A stretch of 64,000 nucleotides of DNA from Lolium rigidum (taxonomy: Eukaryota; Streptophyta; Magnoliopsida; Poales; Poaceae): positions 223,781,837 to 223,845,836 of the forward strand of contig NC_061514.1 of assembly GCF_022539505.1 (NCBI RefSeq). Reading direction: 5' to 3'. The notes beneath the pieces were generated by a model. The model had not been told where the DNA came from and did no database searches. It saw nothing but the letters and a program-made list of their open reading frames with translations. Below, one piece after another: positions 20,123-31,174 of the stretch. The translations under genes and the position numbers were made by a program. Each line of letters opens with the position of its first letter. The stretch's first letter is position 1.

Positions 20123-20902
20123 CTAGGATAGGTGTATATGTATGGTGGAAGGAAAACTACACAAGTATCCCACCTTTCAAGAAAGTATCGGAAAAATGGT
20201 TCAAGTCAAGAGCAAAGTCGAAATGTATCGGGGTTACTCACACACACACTCAAAGCACACGCAAAAGGCTAAGAAACACTATATGTGGTGGGTAAGGGGT
20301 GGATAGCAAACGAAAAAGATCAACGGAAAAGTCTATTGTCAAATGTGGGTAAGATCCAAAGTCAAATGTCAAGAGTGGTGATCTATGTCAAGGAAACACG
20401 GAAACACACACAAAGGAGAACAATGGGGTTAGCGCGACCAAGGAAGTGAGCAAGTGACAAGATGGTCCTAGCGAAGACTATTAGCTCGGTGTCACGCCAA
20501 CACAAGAGAGACGGTAGCTCGGTTGCATATGAGAGAAGCAACAAGATTTGCACAAATGCCACTCTTCTCTTTTCTCTCTTAGTGCTCACAAACTTTGCAC
20601 TCCTTTGTATCGGTGGACACACACTCTTTTTCTATTCCTTTTTCTTTTTCTCTTTTTTTTCACTTTTTTTTTCTCTATGCTTAGAAGCTTTATTTTTCTC
20701 TATGTATATGTCACACTTTTTCTTCTTTTGTGTATCTTTCTCACCGAGCTTGCTTCGGAGCTTTGCTCAACACAACGCACACACACCCTCTCACGGTCGT
20801 GACACTTGTGCAATGCTTCGCAACGCTCGGAAAGCCACTCTCAATGGGATAGGTACGCAAAGGAAGAAATGGGCTACACGGGGTAGGGAAGGCAAGTTAT
20901 AC
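20123..20902 (-). other. Candidate leader intron of element H (780 nt)
   Basis: Donor AATAG/GTATAACTTGCC at 20902. Acceptor ...CATACATATACACCTATCCTAG at 20123. Equivalent sites occur in A, C and G. A T-rich tract on the plus strand (20630-20730) lies inside it. Confidence 0.6.
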
Positions 20903-21239
20903 CTATTGACGTTAGGCGGTGTCAAGCACACGAACTTGCGATGATGGTGATGACGATGGCGTCGAAGATGCGCCGGAATCCGGGGTGCCGATGCCGTTGT
21001 CGCGGTGTTGGTGTAGGCGCAGAAGCGGTTCTCACGGACCAAAGGCACTCCAAAACGGAAACCGAGCAAATTAAGTCAATGCCCGAAAAGTTGGGTCAAA
21101 ACGAGCGGTCAAAAATTGGGCTCCAAAAATCGTCAAAAATTAGAGATGGGCTATGTAGAGTATTTGGGGGATGCTGTTAAAATTTGGAGTCAAACGGGCA
21201 CCGGAAAGTTGTCAAAATTTGGGGCAAAAAGTGGAGTCA

Positions 21240-22210
21240 AAATTGAGAAAATCCGGTTGGCGACCGGTCAGACCGGATCTGGAGCCGGACCACCCGGTTG
21301 CCGGCCGGTTTCGCTCCGGTCCGAGCTGTTTTTCCCGGTTTGGCGCCCGGTTTGAGTCCGGTTGACCGGGTGCTGCTGCTGCGTGCGCGGATGGAGCTGC
21401 TGTGCTGGTGAAAGCGGAGTGAGCTGGGCGGCGCGCGTGCGTGGACTTGATGGAAGCGGACGCTGTTGCTGCTGCCGAGCGAGCAGCCTGGGCGGCACGG
21501 CGGCCAGTGGCGTTGGGCGCGCGATTGGTGAGGCTAGGTGGAACTGGTGGTGCGGCTTGGCAGCCTGGATGCGCGCGCGGGGTATCAATTGGGCTGAGCT
21601 GATCGGACTGGCGCGTGCGGGAGTGGTGAGCAAGCAGATGCTGGGGAGCTGGTAGCGGCGCGTGCTGGCAGCAGCGAATCAAGGTGAGCAGGGTGGTGCG
21701 GGGCGGAAGGAGGTGGCCGGCGGCTGGTGAGGATTGGCGGCGAGCCCAGGCGCGAGCGGGGAGTTGAGCCAGGGGAGCAGCAAGCGTGGTGGGGCTGGTG
21801 CTGCGCGGAAGCGAGGATGGCCAGCGGCCGCTCGGTCGGACGGTTGGCCAGGGGCAGGCCAGCAGCGGGGCAGCGTGGGTGGTTGGCTGTTGTGCTGCTG
21901 CGGGGGCGCGGGCGAGGCAGGCGAGCGAGGGGCGTGCGGCGAGGCCCTGGCCACGGGCAGCAAGCAGTTGAGCACGGGCGGGAGGTGGTGCTGCTGTGTG
22001 GGCGCGGCGGTCGATTGGGTGAGCGTCGAGGGGCAGCAGCGGCGCAGGCGATGCAGGAGCTGCGAGCACGAGCGGGGCGGGATGCTGTGGGGCGGAGCGA
22101 CCAGAGCAGGCAGCGGGCGGGATCGAGGATGAACAGCTGATGAACAGCACGAAAACGGCAGCTCAGAAATCCATCAATTCCAAGCAGAATAGGAAGAATT
22201 AGAGCACGAA
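21240..22210 (-). repeat. GC-rich leader of element H with CCGGTT/CCGGAC repeats
   Basis: The CCGG-type repeat cluster lies at 21250-21370. The rest is GC-rich low-complexity leader. Long frames on both strands here are composition artefacts. The leader module is CCGG-type, while the LTR of the same element keeps GGCAGTGCCG relics. Confidence 0.75.
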
Positions 22211-22382
22211 ATTTGGAGGGATGGTAGATCAACCACTAAGAACACAGATCTGTGGACCAAAACCACAAAAAAACGCAACAAATTCGCGGATCCAATTTCG
22301 AGCTATTTTTTGGGCAATTTTTTTGGGGAAATTTTTTGGGCGAAATTGGAGAAATTGGAGGGTCAAATTCGTGGCAACCTTT

Positions 22383-22394
22383 GCTCTGGTACCA
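22383..22394 (-). other. Element H primer binding site
   Basis: Minus strand TGGTACCAGAGC, 2 nt from the LTR. It resembles the initiator-Met tRNA site with one change. Confidence 0.8.
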
Positions 22395-22396
22395 TA

Positions 22397-23263
22397 TGAT
22401 GGGGCCTAAGGCCACGTGGGTTGCCCGATCTCACGAATTGACCGAGGGAAAGGCGGGGGAGAGGAAGAACACGAAGAACACGGCGAAGAACACGATGAAC
22501 ACACGCGAACGCACGCAACACAACCCGATACAATTCCGGTTTACTCCCGATAGCCCGAACCACTATCCCGATAGAATCTCTCAAGGGAGAGACACGCGGT
22601 AGAATCCCCGAGAGGAAGATCGGTATACGATCGGTGGAATCACACGAGTGAGAGACCGGTGGTAGAATCACAAGTGTGAGAGACTAATCATATAAGGAGT
22701 GCCTTGTACAATAGATTATGGTAATCTAAGGAGGGGGTTTCCCTAATCCCAAAGGGATGGTGGAGGCATGAGCCTAATTCTCTCAAGTTCATTCCTTACC
22801 TCATGAAGGGGAGGTGGGAGCCTATATATAGGGAGCCACCAAAGGAAGGGTAGTTTAGGCATACAAAGGGATAAAGGGTTCAGATTTGATGCTCTTTGCG
22901 GTGGGGCGTCGGGGCCAGCACATGTAGGGCGATAGGGCCGGCGCAGGTAGGGCGGCGAGTGCCGTCGTCCTCGAGCGTAGTGGTGGTGCGGCGGTGCCGG
23001 TCTTCCCGGCGCGTCTCCTTATCCTCGACGTTCTCTTCCATGCTTCCGCGACCTCGGCCTTGAGTCCTCGAGCCTCCATGGTGTCGTCCACTTCCTCCGT
23101 ACTTGGCGATGTGTTCCTATCATGGTCATATGAAGGAGGATGAAGTAGCATACCATTCATGAGAGACAATTGTAGGCACGCATAAAGGAGAAGATTCACC
23201 TTTGCGTGACGTGTCGGCGTTGACGCACATGATGCGGTGGAGACCGAAGGTCGCCCCGTATCA
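22397..23263 (-). repeat. Element H 5' LTR
   Basis: 867-bp copy of 17623-18488, followed on the right by TSD AGACC and the RT of element C. Confidence 0.93.
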
Positions 23264-24552
23264 AGACCTCTCTCACATGATGCACGTGGTCCTCGAGACT
23301 TTTGCTATAGATGAGAATATCATCGAAATAGACAACCACACTCTTGCCAATGAGAGGACGCAAGATGTGATTCATGAGGCGCATGAAAGTTGATGGAGCA
23401 TTGGATAGACCAAATGGCATAACAAGCCATTCATATAGACCAAGTTTGGTCTTGAATGCCGTTTTCCATTCATCACCAATTGCCATGCGGATTTGGTGGT
23501 AGCCACTACGCAAATCGATTTTGGAGAAAATCGTGGCACCACAAAGTTCATCGAGCATATCATCTAAACGCGGAATGGGATGGCGGTAACGGACGGTAAT
23601 GGCATTGATGGGGCGACAATCCATACACATCCGTTGCGTCTCATCCGGTTTAGGCACAAGAATCACGGGAACCGCACAAGGGCTAAGGCTTTCGCGGACG
23701 TACCCTTTGGCGAGGAGATCTTGTATTTGGCGTTGTATCTCCTTTGTTTCTTCGGGGTTGGTGCGGTAGGCGGCACGGTTTGGAAGCGGAGCGCCGGGTA
23801 TGAGGTCGATGCGGTGCTCGATGCCTCGAAGCGGTGGTAGTCCATGAGGGAGCTCGTCGGGGAAGACGTCTTGAAACTCCTTCAAAAGAGACAACAAAGA
23901 CGAAGGAATGTTGGTTAAGTCGTTAGTCGCCGATGATGGTCCCTTGCATATGAGGACGTAGTGCAATATGGTGGATGGGTTTGCTTGCACTTCTCTCCAC
24001 TCGCTTTTGGTGGCTAGGAGGACGCTCTTTCGCTCACTCATGTATGGCTTGTGGCGCTCACTCTCCATTTGGTGGGTCGCTCCCTCACCTCTCAACTCAC
24101 TATGGTGGAAGTGGTGTTGTGCCCTCGCTAGAGCCTTCACGTTGTCGGCGATGATTTGGCTAGGAGTCATGGGGCGCAACTCGAACTTCTTGTCGTTGAC
24201 CTTGAAGGTGTATGAGTTGGAGAGTCCATCATGTATAGCCTTCTTGTCATATTGCCAAGGGCGGCCAAGCAACATGTGGCACACCGTCATGGGTACCACG
24301 TCACACTCAATAGTATCCTCATAAGGTCCAATCTTGAAAGTGACGGTGACGGTGACGGTATGTTGTATCTTGACGTTGCCCTTGTCACTCAACCATTGGA
24401 TATGGTAAGGGTGAGGATGCTTGCGGAGAGTGAGGTTGAGCTTCTCACACAACTCGGTGCTTGCAAGGTTATGGCAACTTCCACCGTCTATGATGACCTT
24501 GATCGACTTGCCACCAATTCCGGCACGCGTTTGGAAGATGTTGCACCGTTGG
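23264..24552 (-). pseudogene. Protease and RT part of element C pol, split by H and D
   Basis: Continues gag in frame across the D insertion (AMED then QRCNIFQTRAGIGG). The protease-like region has KVIIDGGSCHNLAS, with DGG where many Gypsy proteases have DSG or DTG. A linker follows, then RT: KEFQDVFPDELPHGLPPLRG, AYRTNPEETKEIQRQIQDLL, VPVILVPKPDETQRMCMDCR, FSKIDLRSGYHQIRM, WLVMPFGLSNAPSTFMRLMN and the active-site box VVYFDDILIYSKS near 23327. H cuts the RT directly after DHVHHVREVL. Apart from the insertions I see no inactivating change in this part. Confidence 0.93.
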
Positions 24553-25425
24553 TGATAGGGCAAAGGTGGCCGATCTTTCGATGAGACGTGGATAGATCGA
24601 TTTGTTGGTGGAGTTCGTGCTTGACGATCCGACTACACGTGCAAAGCTCGTGCGCCAATGCAACCGCTAGGAAAATCTCCGGGAGTTACTGATCTTGCGG
24701 AAGCACGATCAGCCTGACCAGCGAGGGTCTTAATTCCTACCTGAAATCGAGAACAAGTAAGAACTAATGATGCAATCAGAATATTGCGGATGAAAGATGA
24801 AAGCTTTATTGACAAAGGTGGGATTCCGAATAGTCGGTCTTGTTACGGCGTTGGCCTCAAAAGAAGTACACGTAGTTACAACAATTGGCTAACTTTTAAT
24901 CTAATCAAAATCCAAGTTCTAATGACGGCTACAGAGGGATATATATGGGGAAGTCAAGGGATTTTCCTCCAACCAGCTAGGGTTGGCCAAAAACACCCCT
25001 AAATGGGCCTTCCTCCACTTATATGGCCTCTTAAAATCCCCTAAAATACCTAATCCGAAAATACATGGGCCTGGCCCATTAAATAAGGTGACGCAGCACC
25101 ATAAATAACTCTTTGGATGAATTTTATGATGGAGTAACTTGTATAATTCATCCAAGCATCATTGCTTCACTATGGTGGCTTCAATGTTCTGAAATCCTCG
25201 CTTGCAACACCATCCCGAATCCTTGCAGGTTTGCTGCCATCTCCATGCACGTTCCTAATCCAACGCTTGGCGTCCATGCTAGATCCATTCCTAAATAATA
25301 TAAATACATTTGATTTAGGCAGCATCGTATTCTCATATATATCAGGAAGAATTCCTAGTAACGACTTTACCTGAAATGTGGCTGTAGGAGTGTTGGTTGT
25401 ATCTATCATAGAGATGTCCTCATCA
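24553..25425 (-). repeat. Element D 3' LTR
   Basis: Minus strand TGATGAGGACATCTC...TTTGCCCTATCA. Its U5 half carries markers (GAGACGTGGATAGATCG) shared with solo LTR F rather than with its own partner LTR. Confidence 0.93.
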
Positions 25426-27203
25426 TCCTCCCCTACTTGAATTGAAGTCGTCCTCGACGTAGTGTCATCTTTTTCACCAAGATATGCCTTCAAATCGGAG
25501 GTAATCATGTCCTCATCATCCTCCCTTTCTTGAAAGAAAAGCCGTCCTCGGCGATGTTTATTCTGTAAACATGCTAACAAAAGAGACAAGGTATATGCAT
25601 GGTATATGTATATGTCATCCGTTTTAACAGCTCTGTCATGTTTTCTATTTAATGTTGTACATATACCAGTATTATAGTAGCGTAGAAGCTCATTAGTCTC
25701 CATTAAACATTTATCACAACTAAGTTTGCAGATATAAGTGAAGCACATATTAACTCCTTTTAAATTATAATGCTCATCATTAAACCATCCCAATAGTGGT
25801 AAACCAAAATTCAGTAGTTCCAATTTGCATGCTACAACTAGCTTAAATAAGCGATCATGCAACAAGCTATTTGGCATAAAGTCTACACCGTTATTGGAGG
25901 TCATATCAAAATGATTGAACATAGGTGGAATTTTACTTCCCATCAAACCAATAGTATATGGAACATCATCACATGCAATGCAAATTTTATTCACTAAAAA
26001 TTCATTGTCTACGCCATACTCTCCAATTAAGTTAAAAGTATAACCATGGGCATAAACACTCTTCAAATATTTGAGTTCAACGATCTTATTTCTAGCATGT
26101 GATAAAGACATAGGAGGATCCATCACAACAGAAAACAAAGAATTAGCATGAGAAATCATAGCCAACACTTCATTGTTCCTAACCAGTTTTATATGATCCA
26201 TACTATATTCATCTTTCAAATCACAAGGTGCATTATCAGGAGCAAGAATTTCAGTTTGTACACTCATAGATATGGATGAATTAACTGGTACAGTAGGTGT
26301 ACTCAACATAGTTGGTATATCATTGCTAGAGTCAACAAAAAGATTGCTAGTCATATCAATGATAATTTCAGTGGTTTGATCACATGGTACTTGCAAATCA
26401 GTATTATGATCCTCTAATATAGGTGGTGTGGCCAAATCATCAGCGAACTCAACACATGGTATAGTAATATCAACATTGCATTCATCAATCTCATGTGGAG
26501 GGATAAAATCAGTACCTTTATTGTTACCTTGTAAATCCAACTTAGAAGATATTCGCAGCGACGTGTCACAAGTCTGTGGCTGGGCGACTCGCACAACAAT
26601 ATTCATGCGTGGAACATTGGATGAAACAACCGGTGCTAGTGCGCATGACTTGAAGGAGTTGGAATGGTCCAACGTTTTCTCCTGTATGTGTTTCTCAAAA
26701 GCACAAGCTCGAACATATATACCAATAGTAGAATGAGGAATATACTTAAACAAAACCTTAATATCAGGGTTCAAGCCATTGAAAAACATGTTTCTAGTAC
26801 TTTCCTCAAATTCCTTTATATCACAACGGTACATGTAAAATTTAAATTCCTGATAGTAAACATGCACAGTATTACTACCTTGTTCTAATCGTTCAAGTTT
26901 GTGGAGCAGTTCACGTTGATGAGAAAGAGGCACAAATTTACGTCTCAAAACAGATTTTAAATCTACCCAAGTAGTAGGTGTATTATCAATATTTTCTTTA
27001 TAATTCCAGTCCCACCAAATGGAAGCCAAACCCGTAAAAACTCTAGCAGCAGTTCTTACTTTCTCATGTTCGGTAAAATCATGGCATCCAAAAATATTGT
27101 CAACCTCAAACTCCCAATCAAAATAAGCATCTGTATTATATCTACCCTCATAAACTCGGTAAAGATATAACCCGATCATGATCTCCTGTAAATTTTTGTA
27201 CAT
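25170..27203 (-). CDS. Gag-type ORF of element D, ending inside the 3' LTR (677 aa)
   Basis: Residues about 20-190 form a retrotransposon gag core: ASIWWDWNYKEN, WVDLKSVLRRKFVPLSHQRE, LEQGSNTVHVYYQEFKFYMY, NMFFNGLNPDIKVLFKYIP. There is no CCHC knuckle. The long middle part is of unknown type. Near the end CKLSCDKCLME and TDDIYIYHAYTLSLLLACL correspond to the Cys-rich/YHAHTL region of A, G and H. The ORF then crosses two purine tracts (EREDDEDM and GEDDEDIS) and ends about 256 nt inside the 3' LTR. It is likely a capsid protein used together with C-type pol in trans. It is intact in this copy and was truncated by a frameshift in E. Confidence 0.88.
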   Translation of the reverse strand: MYKNLQEIMIGLYLYRVYEGRYNTDAYFDWEFEVDNIFGCHDFTEHEKVRTAARVFTGLASIWWDWNYKENIDNTPTTWVDLKSVLRRKFVPLSHQRELLHKLERLEQGSNTVHVYYQEFKFYMYRCDIKEFEESTRNMFFNGLNPDIKVLFKYIPHSTIGIYVRACAFEKHIQEKTLDHSNSFKSCALAPVVSSNVPRMNIVVRVAQPQTCDTSLRISSKLDLQGNNKGTDFIPPHEIDECNVDITIPCVEFADDLATPPILEDHNTDLQVPCDQTTEIIIDMTSNLFVDSSNDIPTMLSTPTVPVNSSISMSVQTEILAPDNAPCDLKDEYSMDHIKLVRNNEVLAMISHANSLFSVVMDPPMSLSHARNKIVELKYLKSVYAHGYTFNLIGEYGVDNEFLVNKICIACDDVPYTIGLMGSKIPPMFNHFDMTSNNGVDFMPNSLLHDRLFKLVVACKLELLNFGLPLLGWFNDEHYNLKGVNMCFTYICKLSCDKCLMETNELLRYYNTGICTTLNRKHDRAVKTDDIYIYHAYTLSLLLACLQNKHRRGRLFFQEREDDEDMITSDLKAYLGEKDDTTSRTTSIQVGEDDEDISMIDTTNTPTATFQVKSLLGILPDIYENTMLPKSNVFILFRNGSSMDAKRWIRNVHGDGSKPARIRDGVASEDFRTLKPP

Positions 27204-28391
27204 GCATCTCCGTAGTCGTCATGGAACTCGGGTCGATGGCTTGGTCCTCAATTCCTGTCATGGTTAGTACCCAAAAAGCACAAATGTATATGCCTACAAA
27301 CTACGGAATATGGTGGTTCACGCGCAATTCGTCAAGCAAAATACAAAGCTCTTACAAGTTCTTACCAAACAGGAGGAAGGCGATATGGCAACCAGCAAAG
27401 ATCAGCTTCTTCCCGAGATTGCACAAAGCGATTACCGAGTGTCGACACAAAGCACGTGGAGAAATACGTGGAGCTCTGGGAAGGCAAAGTATAGTGATAT
27501 GGTGGCACAAGTAATCAAATCGGCGATGCAAATTGAGTAAACGCTCAACGAAGGTACCGTGGCTGGTCCTAGGCTAGATCGTATTAGAGACGCGAGCCTA
27601 AATCACCAACGAGGTCACGACGCGGCACAAGATGCAAAGGACAAGTGAACCGGCGCTGAAGGATAGAGCAACTTATGGGAAGGAATTTTTTTTTCTTTTT
27701 TTTCTTTTTTTCTGTGGGGAATCTACTGTGGCGCTAGACCACAGAGGTCTCTATGGTCGGGCGACCGGAAATTTTTTTTTTTTTTTTTTTGGGGGAATCT
27801 ACTGTGGCGCTAGACCACAGAGGTCTCTATGGTCGGGCGACCGGAAATTTTTTTTTTTTTTTTTTTTTTCGGGGAATCTACTGTGGCGCTAGACCACAGA
27901 GGTCTCTATGGTCGGGCGACCGGAAATTATTTTTTTTTTTTTTCAGCTAGATTGCTTTCAGGATTCCGACGGAAAAAGCGAAATTGATCAAGAAAACGGA
28001 TCTAAAACCCGAAAAAACTCTGAAACGAAGATCAAGAAAGATCCTACTATGATGGGAATCAAAGGGGAATAACAAAGAGTTGATGGCAGATGTGGCGGAA
28101 GTGTATGGTGGCGATGATATGGTGAGGACTGCAAACGGAGATGGTGCGGCGGCGACGCGACTACTATGACCTGAACTCGAAACTCTAACGACTCTAGACG
28201 CTAAGAACAGCACGCGACACGACGATTGCAGACGAAGACTCAAAAAGCAAAAACTGAAAAGATCATGCAATGGCTTGGCAGGGGCTATGGGACGGATGAT
28301 CTAATCTAACTTCTTTTTGTGGGGCTTTTTCTCAGGTTATAGGTAAAAACAAATCTACACTAGGAAAACTGTAAATCTCACCGAGCAACCT
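27204..28391 (-). other. Element D leader
   Basis: About 1.2 kb without a gene between primer site and ORF. It contains the triple hairpin/T-tract repeat (27686-27945). Confidence 0.7.
27686..27945 (-). repeat. Three 53-nt hairpin units separated by long T tracts
   Basis: The unit starts GAATCTACTGTGGCGC and ends GGGCGACCGGAAA. It occurs three times (about 27719, 27795, 27875), separated by T20-T25 runs (A runs in the sense RNA). It contains the inverted repeat CTGTGG-CGCTAGA-CCACAG. Element E has the same arrangement. Confidence 0.85.
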
Positions 28392-28405
28392 GGAATCTGA
28401 TACCA
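28392..28405 (-). other. Element D primer binding site
   Basis: Minus strand TGGTATCAGATTCC, 2 nt from the LTR. The first ten bases match the initiator-Met tRNA site. Confidence 0.75.
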
Positions 28406-28407
28406 CT

Positions 28408-29282
28408 TGATAGGGCAAAGGTGTCCGATCTTTCGATGAGATGGGGATAAATCGATTTGTTGGTGGAGTTCGTGCTTGACGATCCGACTACACGTGCAAA
28501 GCTCGTGCGCCAATGCAATCGCTAGGACAATCTCCGGGAGTTACTGATCTTGCGGGAGCACGATCAGCCTGACCAACAAGGGTCTTAATTCCTACCCGAA
28601 ATCGAGAACAAGTAAGAACTAAAGATGCAATCAGAATATTGCGAATAGAGATGAAAGCTTGATTGATAATGGTGGGATTCCGAATATTCGGTCTTGTTCC
28701 GGGCGTTGGCCTCAAAAGAAGAACACGTGAGTTGCAGCAATTGGCTAACTTTTAATCTAATCAAAATCCAAGTTCTAATGACGGCTACGAGAGGGATATA
28801 TATGGGGAAGTCAAGGGATTTTCGTCCAACCAGCTAGGGTTGGCCAAAAACACCCCTAAATGGGCCTTCCTCCACTTATATGGCCTCTTAAAATCCCCTA
28901 AAATACCTAATCCGAAAATACATGGGCCTGGCCCATTAAATAAGGTGACGCAGCACCATAAATAACTCTTTGGATGAATTTTATGATGGAGTAACTTGTA
29001 TAATTCATCCAAGCATCATTGCTTCACTATGGTGGCTTCAATGTTCTGAAATCCTCGCTTGCAACGCCATCCCGAATCCTTGCAGGTTTGCTGCCATCTC
29101 CATGCACGTTCCTAATCCAACGCTTGGCGTCCATGCTAGATCCATTCCTAAATAATATAAATACATTTGATTTAGGCAGCATCATATTCTCATATATATC
29201 AGGAAGGATTCCTAGTAACGACTTTACCTGAAATGTGGCTGTAGGAGTATTGGTTGTATCTATCATAGAGATGTCCTCATCA
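28408..29282 (-). repeat. Element D 5' LTR
   Basis: 875 bp. Its U5 half carries markers (GAGATGGGGATAAATCG) shared with element E. Confidence 0.93.
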
Positions 29283-31158
29283 GTTGGTCTTCCATAGCTT
29301 GAGGTTGAGTTGTTAGCACCCTTGTGACCGCAAGTGAGGGACTTGGGTCATGCTCACATAAGAGAGGATCTTCTCCACTTTCTTGCTCATAAGCTTCTTC
29401 ACTTTCCACGGCGGCTTGCACAAGGGCTTCATATTCATCCTCATCAAGCGTCTCGATATCACCATTCTCCATAGTGATCATGACCTTGGTGTTCTTGCAC
29501 TCAAACGATTTGTGGCCTTGGGTGCCACACTTGAAGCAAGTGACACTAGAGGGTCCAGTGGATGCCTTAGAAGAGGCGGTGGAGGAGACCGTTTGCTTCA
29601 TGCGACTTTGGATAGTCGGTTTCTTGGATGTTGTAGAGGACACGTCGGCCTTGGCACTTGTAGCATGAGGAGTTGATGTAGTAGGAGGAGTCGATGTAGC
29701 GAGCTTGGAGGAGAAATAGGTCTTGGCCTTGGAGTACTTGATGTCCTCAATCACTTGGCGCTCGGCCTTCGACGCTTGATGGACCAACTCAACCATGTTG
29801 GAGTATGGTTGGAACTCGACGATCCTCTTGATGGGGTAATTGAGGCCATTGAAGAAACGAGCAATGGTTTGGTCCTCGGACTCTTGGATGTTGGCTCTCA
29901 TCATAGTGAGCTCCATCTCCTTGTAGAACTCCTCAACGGTCTTGGTGCCTTGCTTCAACTTTTGGAGCTTGTTGAAGAGGTCGGTCATGTAGTGCGTGGG
30001 GACAAAGCGAGCATGCATCTCTTTCTTCATTTCTTCCCAAGTGTCAATTGGAGGTTCGCCCTTCTCTTCTCGAAGAGTGAGGACTTGCTCCCACCAAGTG
30101 TTTGCGTAGTCCTCGAACTCAAGAGACGCCATAGCCACCTTCTTGGCACCGGAGTAGTTGTGGATGCGGAATATCTTGTCAACCTTGAGTGCCCATGAGA
30201 GGTAGGCCTCGGCATCTTCTTCACCCTTGAACTTTGGCATGGTGAACTTGAGTCTTCCAAACATGTTCTCTTCATCCTCCAAGTTTCTTCGACGAGGAGG
30301 GGCACCTTCATCTCTTGCGGCTTGAGGAGGAATAGGAGGTCTTCTACGGCCAACCATAGCATTGGGTTGGCGTTGGAGGTGCACACTTGCTTCACTTGGT
30401 TCACGGTGAGGATGTGGTTGAAGATCTTGACGAGGTGGTTGACGACGCCCAAAGATGGCCCTCTCATCTTGCTCATGTTGTGGGTCTCCTCTTCCACGTT
30501 GGTCATGGCGAGGATGATTGCGTAGATCACGCCTCGGTTGGTCTTGATGTCCATGGCCTTGAGCATCACCATGTGGCTCCATGTTGTGGAAGGTATTGTC
30601 ATGTGGGTGGCCGTCACGCCCATGGTGGGCATGGCCATCCGGTTGAGGACGATCTTGTGGAGGACGTTCTTGTGGACGAGCATGGCGATGGATTTCTCCT
30701 CGCCTAGAGTTGGAGCGAGAGTCTTCATGACGAGCATGTGAGCGATGAGGTCGATGATGGTCTTCATGCCTTGAGGAGGAGCTTGAGGACGAACGGTGAC
30801 CATGAGAGTAGTAATCTTGTGACGAGCTTGAGGATGATGAAGTAGAGCGGTGTCGGTGATGACGACCCAAGTTGGTGATGGCGCGCTCGAGGCTATCCAT
30901 GCGCCGCTCCATGTTCGCATCATTGGCCGCCATTTGGCCATTCAAGTTGTCCGTAGCTTTGCGAAGGAGAGCCAAGTCTTGGTTCACAACGGAGAAGTTG
31001 TGTGCCACTTCATCGTATTGCTCATCTATGCGTGTCTCGAAGAGTGTGAGTTGCTCCTTGAACTCTTGGCGTTGCATCCATAGGTTGTGTTGAGTAGCCA
31101 ACCTCTCGGTGTTGCGGAGGACTTCTCCTTCCCTTGCATCATCTCCGCTCCTATCCAT
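29283..31158 (-). pseudogene. Gag of element C, interrupted at its end by D
   Basis: Starts at the ATG at 31158 (MDRSGDDAREGEVLRNTERL). Residues 20-100 are helical and charged, possibly a coiled coil. About 100-290 is a His/Arg/Ser-rich basic region. About 300-470 is the retrotransposon gag core: MPKFKGEEDAEAYLSWALKV, YANTWWEQV, EMKKEMHARFVPTHYMTDLF, LKQGTKTVEEFYKEMELTMM. One CCHC knuckle CFKCGTQGHKSFEC is at 541-554. The frame runs through ALVQAAVESEEAYEQES to AMED, where D is inserted; the original protein continues into protease in the same frame left of D. It would form the capsid and package RNA, possibly also that of the pol-less relatives. Confidence 0.93.
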
Positions 31159-31174
31159 GATGTAAAGACAAGAA

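Larger units (their letters stand above)
17623..23263 (-). mobile_element. Element H: non-autonomous Gypsy element nested in C
   Basis: LTRs of 866 and 867 bp differ at about seven to nine positions. TSD AGACC lies at 17618-17622 and 23264-23268. It is inserted in the RT of C. It has one ORF and no pol, with a leader intron candidate and a GC-rich leader. The high LTR identity indicates a recent insertion. Confidence 0.95.
24553..29282 (-). mobile_element. Element D: non-autonomous Gypsy element nested in C
   Basis: LTRs of 873 bp (24553-25425) and 875 bp (28408-29282), with TSD GTTGG at 24548-24552 and 29283-29287. It is inserted between gag and protease of C. It has one gag-type ORF and no pol. 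The two LTRs differ at about 30 positions, clustered in the first 400 bp on the plus strand, more than the LTRs of the host element C differ. Confidence 0.95.

Noticed and set aside
21212..22150. Long Ala/Pro/Arg-rich frame on the minus strand
   Set aside because: It lies in the GC-rich leader of H, overlaps equally long frames on the other strand, and has no domain; a base-composition artefact.
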